Positions 10,329-11,876 of a stretch of DNA of 11,876 bases are shown here, piece by piece. Positions within the stretch are counted from its first letter, which is position 1. Each line of letters begins with the position of its first letter. The position numbers were made by a program, and so were the translations under genes. Location of the stretch: assembly GCA_002310115.1 (NCBI GenBank), contig DBYI01000015.1:1-11876 (forward strand), in the 5' to 3' direction. The notes under the pieces were generated by a model. It made no database searches. It saw nothing but the letters and a program-made list of their open reading frames with translations, and was not told the DNA's origin. The DNA is from Ruminococcus flavefaciens (GTDB lineage Bacteria > Bacillota > Clostridia > Oscillospirales > Ruminococcaceae).

Positions 10329-11876
10329 CATTGATTTTATTTGCAATCAGAAACATCCTGCCGCTGAACGGTGGTATATCCATATCAAGAATTTCGCCCG
10401 AATAGATGTACTTGGTTCCACCGTCAGTGGTGGAGCCGCTGTAAAGCTGATTATCTGAGTCAAGGAGCAAATTCACAGACAGATTCTTACCAATACTAAG
10501 AGAATACTTGAACTGGAACCAGTCCGAGAAGTTAAAAACAGCAAGTATATCACCTTCGGCCGACTTTCTACGTATCGCATAGATACATCGCTCAATACTC
10601 TCACAGTCCTCCCATTTGAAATTAGTCGTATCATAATCGTAATGCAAGGCATTATACTTTAGATAGATATGATTAAGAGCCTTTATATACTCACGGAACG
10701 AGTCGTGGAGCGGATATTTCAGCATATCCCAATCCTGCTGACGCTTTTCATCCCATTCACGAAGTTGTGCAAACTCACTTCCCATAAAATTCAGCTTCTT
10801 ACCAGGATGAGCTATCATATACATGTAAAGTGCCCTTGCCTGTGGGAACTTATCATTGTACTGTCCATTCATTTTCTGAGCTACAGTCGCCTTTCCGTGA
10901 ACAACCTCGTCATGTGACAACGGAAGAATAAACCTCTCATTATAAAAATACAACATTGAAAACGTCAGCTTGTGGTAATCACGGGTGCGGTACATTGGAG
11001 CGCTTCGAAAATAATCAAGTGTATCATGCATCCAGCCTAAATCCCACTTGTAGTCAAAGCCAAGGCCGCCTTCACTCACTGCCGCAGTTACAAGCGGATA
11101 CGCAGATGAATCCTCTGCCGCTATAAAAGCAGTTGGATGCCGTTTTTTCAGACCTATATTCATAGATTTAAGGAAATCTATAGCATTCCTGTTCTCGCCG
11201 CGACTCTCATCGCCATTCCAGTATATCATGTTACGAATAGCATCCATGCGAATGCCGTCAAAATGGTAAACGCTTAGCCAGTAATCAGCGGCAGACTGTA
11301 TAAATGACCGAACTTCACCCTTTGAATGGTTGAAGTTTCGACTCCCCCACTCGTTATAGCCAATATCATCGCTGGGATACTCAAAAAGTTTATTCCCGTC
11401 ATACTCAGTGAGAGCATAATGATCAACTGCAAAATGAACAGGAACAAAGTCCAATATAACGCCTATCCCACGCTTGTGGCACTTATCCACAAGCTCCATA
11501 AGCTCATCGGGAGTTCCATACCTGGAAGTAGGAGCAAAAAAGCCCGTACACTGATACCCCCATGATTCGTCACAAGGATGCTCACTCAAAGGCAGAAATT
11601 CAATGAAATTATAACCGAACTCACAGACATAGTCTATTAGCTCATCAGCTATTTCGGAATAGCTGTACCATCCATCCTCTTCCTCATCAGAACGTCTTTT
11701 CCATGAACCCAGATGAACTTCGTATATATTCATTGGCTTATCTCGACAGTCCGTTCGCTTGTTCAGCCATTCCTCATCAGAAAAGCTGTAGTCACATATG
11801 CTTCTGATAACAGAGCAAGTACCTGGACGAAGTTCCATACCGTAGCCACATGGATCACAATGATCCGTAAAGCCAC
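10315..11876 (-). CDS. glgB: 1,4-alpha-glucan branching enzyme, N-terminal part outside the window
   Basis: This is a GH13 branching enzyme making alpha-1,6 branches in glycogen, cytoplasmic. The frame is open to the window edge and upstream codons still read DPCGYGMELRPGT, a conserved GlgB stretch, so the ATG at 11838 is not the true start. The CBM48 N-terminal domain lies beyond 11876. Visible landmarks, numbered from 11838, are NIYEVHLGSWKR at about 38-49, GYNFIEFLPLSEHP at about 75-88, DFVPVHF with the second conserved GH13 region, GIRMDAIRNMIYW with the nucleophile Asp at about 199, FIAAEDSSAYP with the acid Glu at about 243, and LPLSHDEVVHGK with the third catalytic Asp. A beta-rich C-terminal domain follows. 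The gene is host chromosomal and looks intact within the window. Confidence 0.94.
   Translation of the reverse strand, partial: GFTDHCDPCGYGMELRPGTCSVIRSICDYSFSDEEWLNKRTDCRDKPMNIYEVHLGSWKRRSDEEEDGWYSYSEIADELIDYVCEFGYNFIEFLPLSEHPCDESWGYQCTGFFAPTSRYGTPDELMELVDKCHKRGIGVILDFVPVHFAVDHYALTEYDGNKLFEYPSDDIGYNEWGSRNFNHSKGEVRSFIQSAADYWLSVYHFDGIRMDAIRNMIYWNGDESRGENRNAIDFLKSMNIGLKKRHPTAFIAAEDSSAYPLVTAAVSEGGLGFDYKWDLGWMHDTLDYFRSAPMYRTRDYHKLTFSMLYFYNERFILPLSHDEVVHGKATVAQKMNGQYNDKFPQARALYMYMIAHPGKKLNFMGSEFAQLREWDEKRQQDWDMLKYPLHDSFREYIKALNHIYLKYNALHYDYDTTNFKWEDCESIERCIYAIRRKSAEGDILAVFNFSDWFQFKYSLSIGKNLSVNLLLDSDNQLYSGSTTDGGTKYIYSGEILDMDIPPFSGRMFLIANKINEKGE

Overview
The window looks like chromosomal DNA of a cellulolytic Ruminococcus or close relative (Clostridia, Oscillospiraceae). 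The grounds are a secreted protein with a Ruminococcus-style type I dockerin, an ECF sigma factor/anti-sigma pair, AT-rich intergenic DNA with consensus TTGACA/TATAAT promoters, purine-rich Shine-Dalgarno sites, a YhfC-type membrane protein and a glycogen branching enzyme. The genus is inferred from protein style, not from a marker gene.

Layout. (1) 1-3107 is host DNA. It holds a minus-strand operon of ECF sigma factor, membrane anti-sigma-like protein and dockerin-only secreted protein, then a gene-poor stretch and a terminator that originally belonged to a tRNA-Ser gene. (2) About 3157-9243 is an integrated element of about 6.1 kb. It carries two excisionase-like HTH genes, a small-protein/zeta-toxin pair, scraps of an acyl-CoA synthetase and a tyrosine recombinase, and a minus-strand gene set (XRE regulator, ImmA/IrrE metalloprotease, DUF4417 protein, two small conserved proteins). 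A candidate small RNA lies inside that set. Next come an hsdS scrap and a 5'-truncated integrase fused back to back, and finally a complete tRNA-Ser(CGA). (3) 9244-11876 is host DNA again: the 5' half of the broken host tRNA-Ser with its promoter, a YhfC-family gene, and the 3' part of glgB running off the right edge.

The main result concerns how the element sits in its target. The host tRNA-Ser(CGA) gene is cut in two at the anticodon loop. Its 3' half (minus strand 3163 to 3108) is at the left end and its 5' half (minus strand 9276 to 9237) is at the right end. The two halves share only the 7-bp core TTTCGAG, and together they rebuild an 89-nt tRNA with a perfect 7-bp acceptor stem (GCAGTGG/CCACTGC). 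The element does not restore the gene with its own 3' half, as tRNA-targeting elements usually do. It carries a whole separate tRNA-Ser(CGA) (9020-9108) whose acceptor stem differs by two compensated base pairs (GCAGCGA/TCGCTGC). Copies of an 11-bp repeat (TGCGAGAAAAC and variants) lie on both sides of the core, about 85-96 bp away, as expected for integrase arm-type sites. The host tRNA promoter (TTGATT-17-TATAAT) is intact and points through the broken 5' half into the cargo tRNA, which has no obvious promoter of its own.

Both recombinase genes are truncated, so the element is probably fixed in place unless helped in trans. The cargo tRNA may therefore have taken over from the disrupted gene. 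The remaining cargo (zeta module, XRE-ImmA control genes, DUF4417 set, divergent small RNA) looks like accessory or defence-type content, but its function is not established by the sequence.
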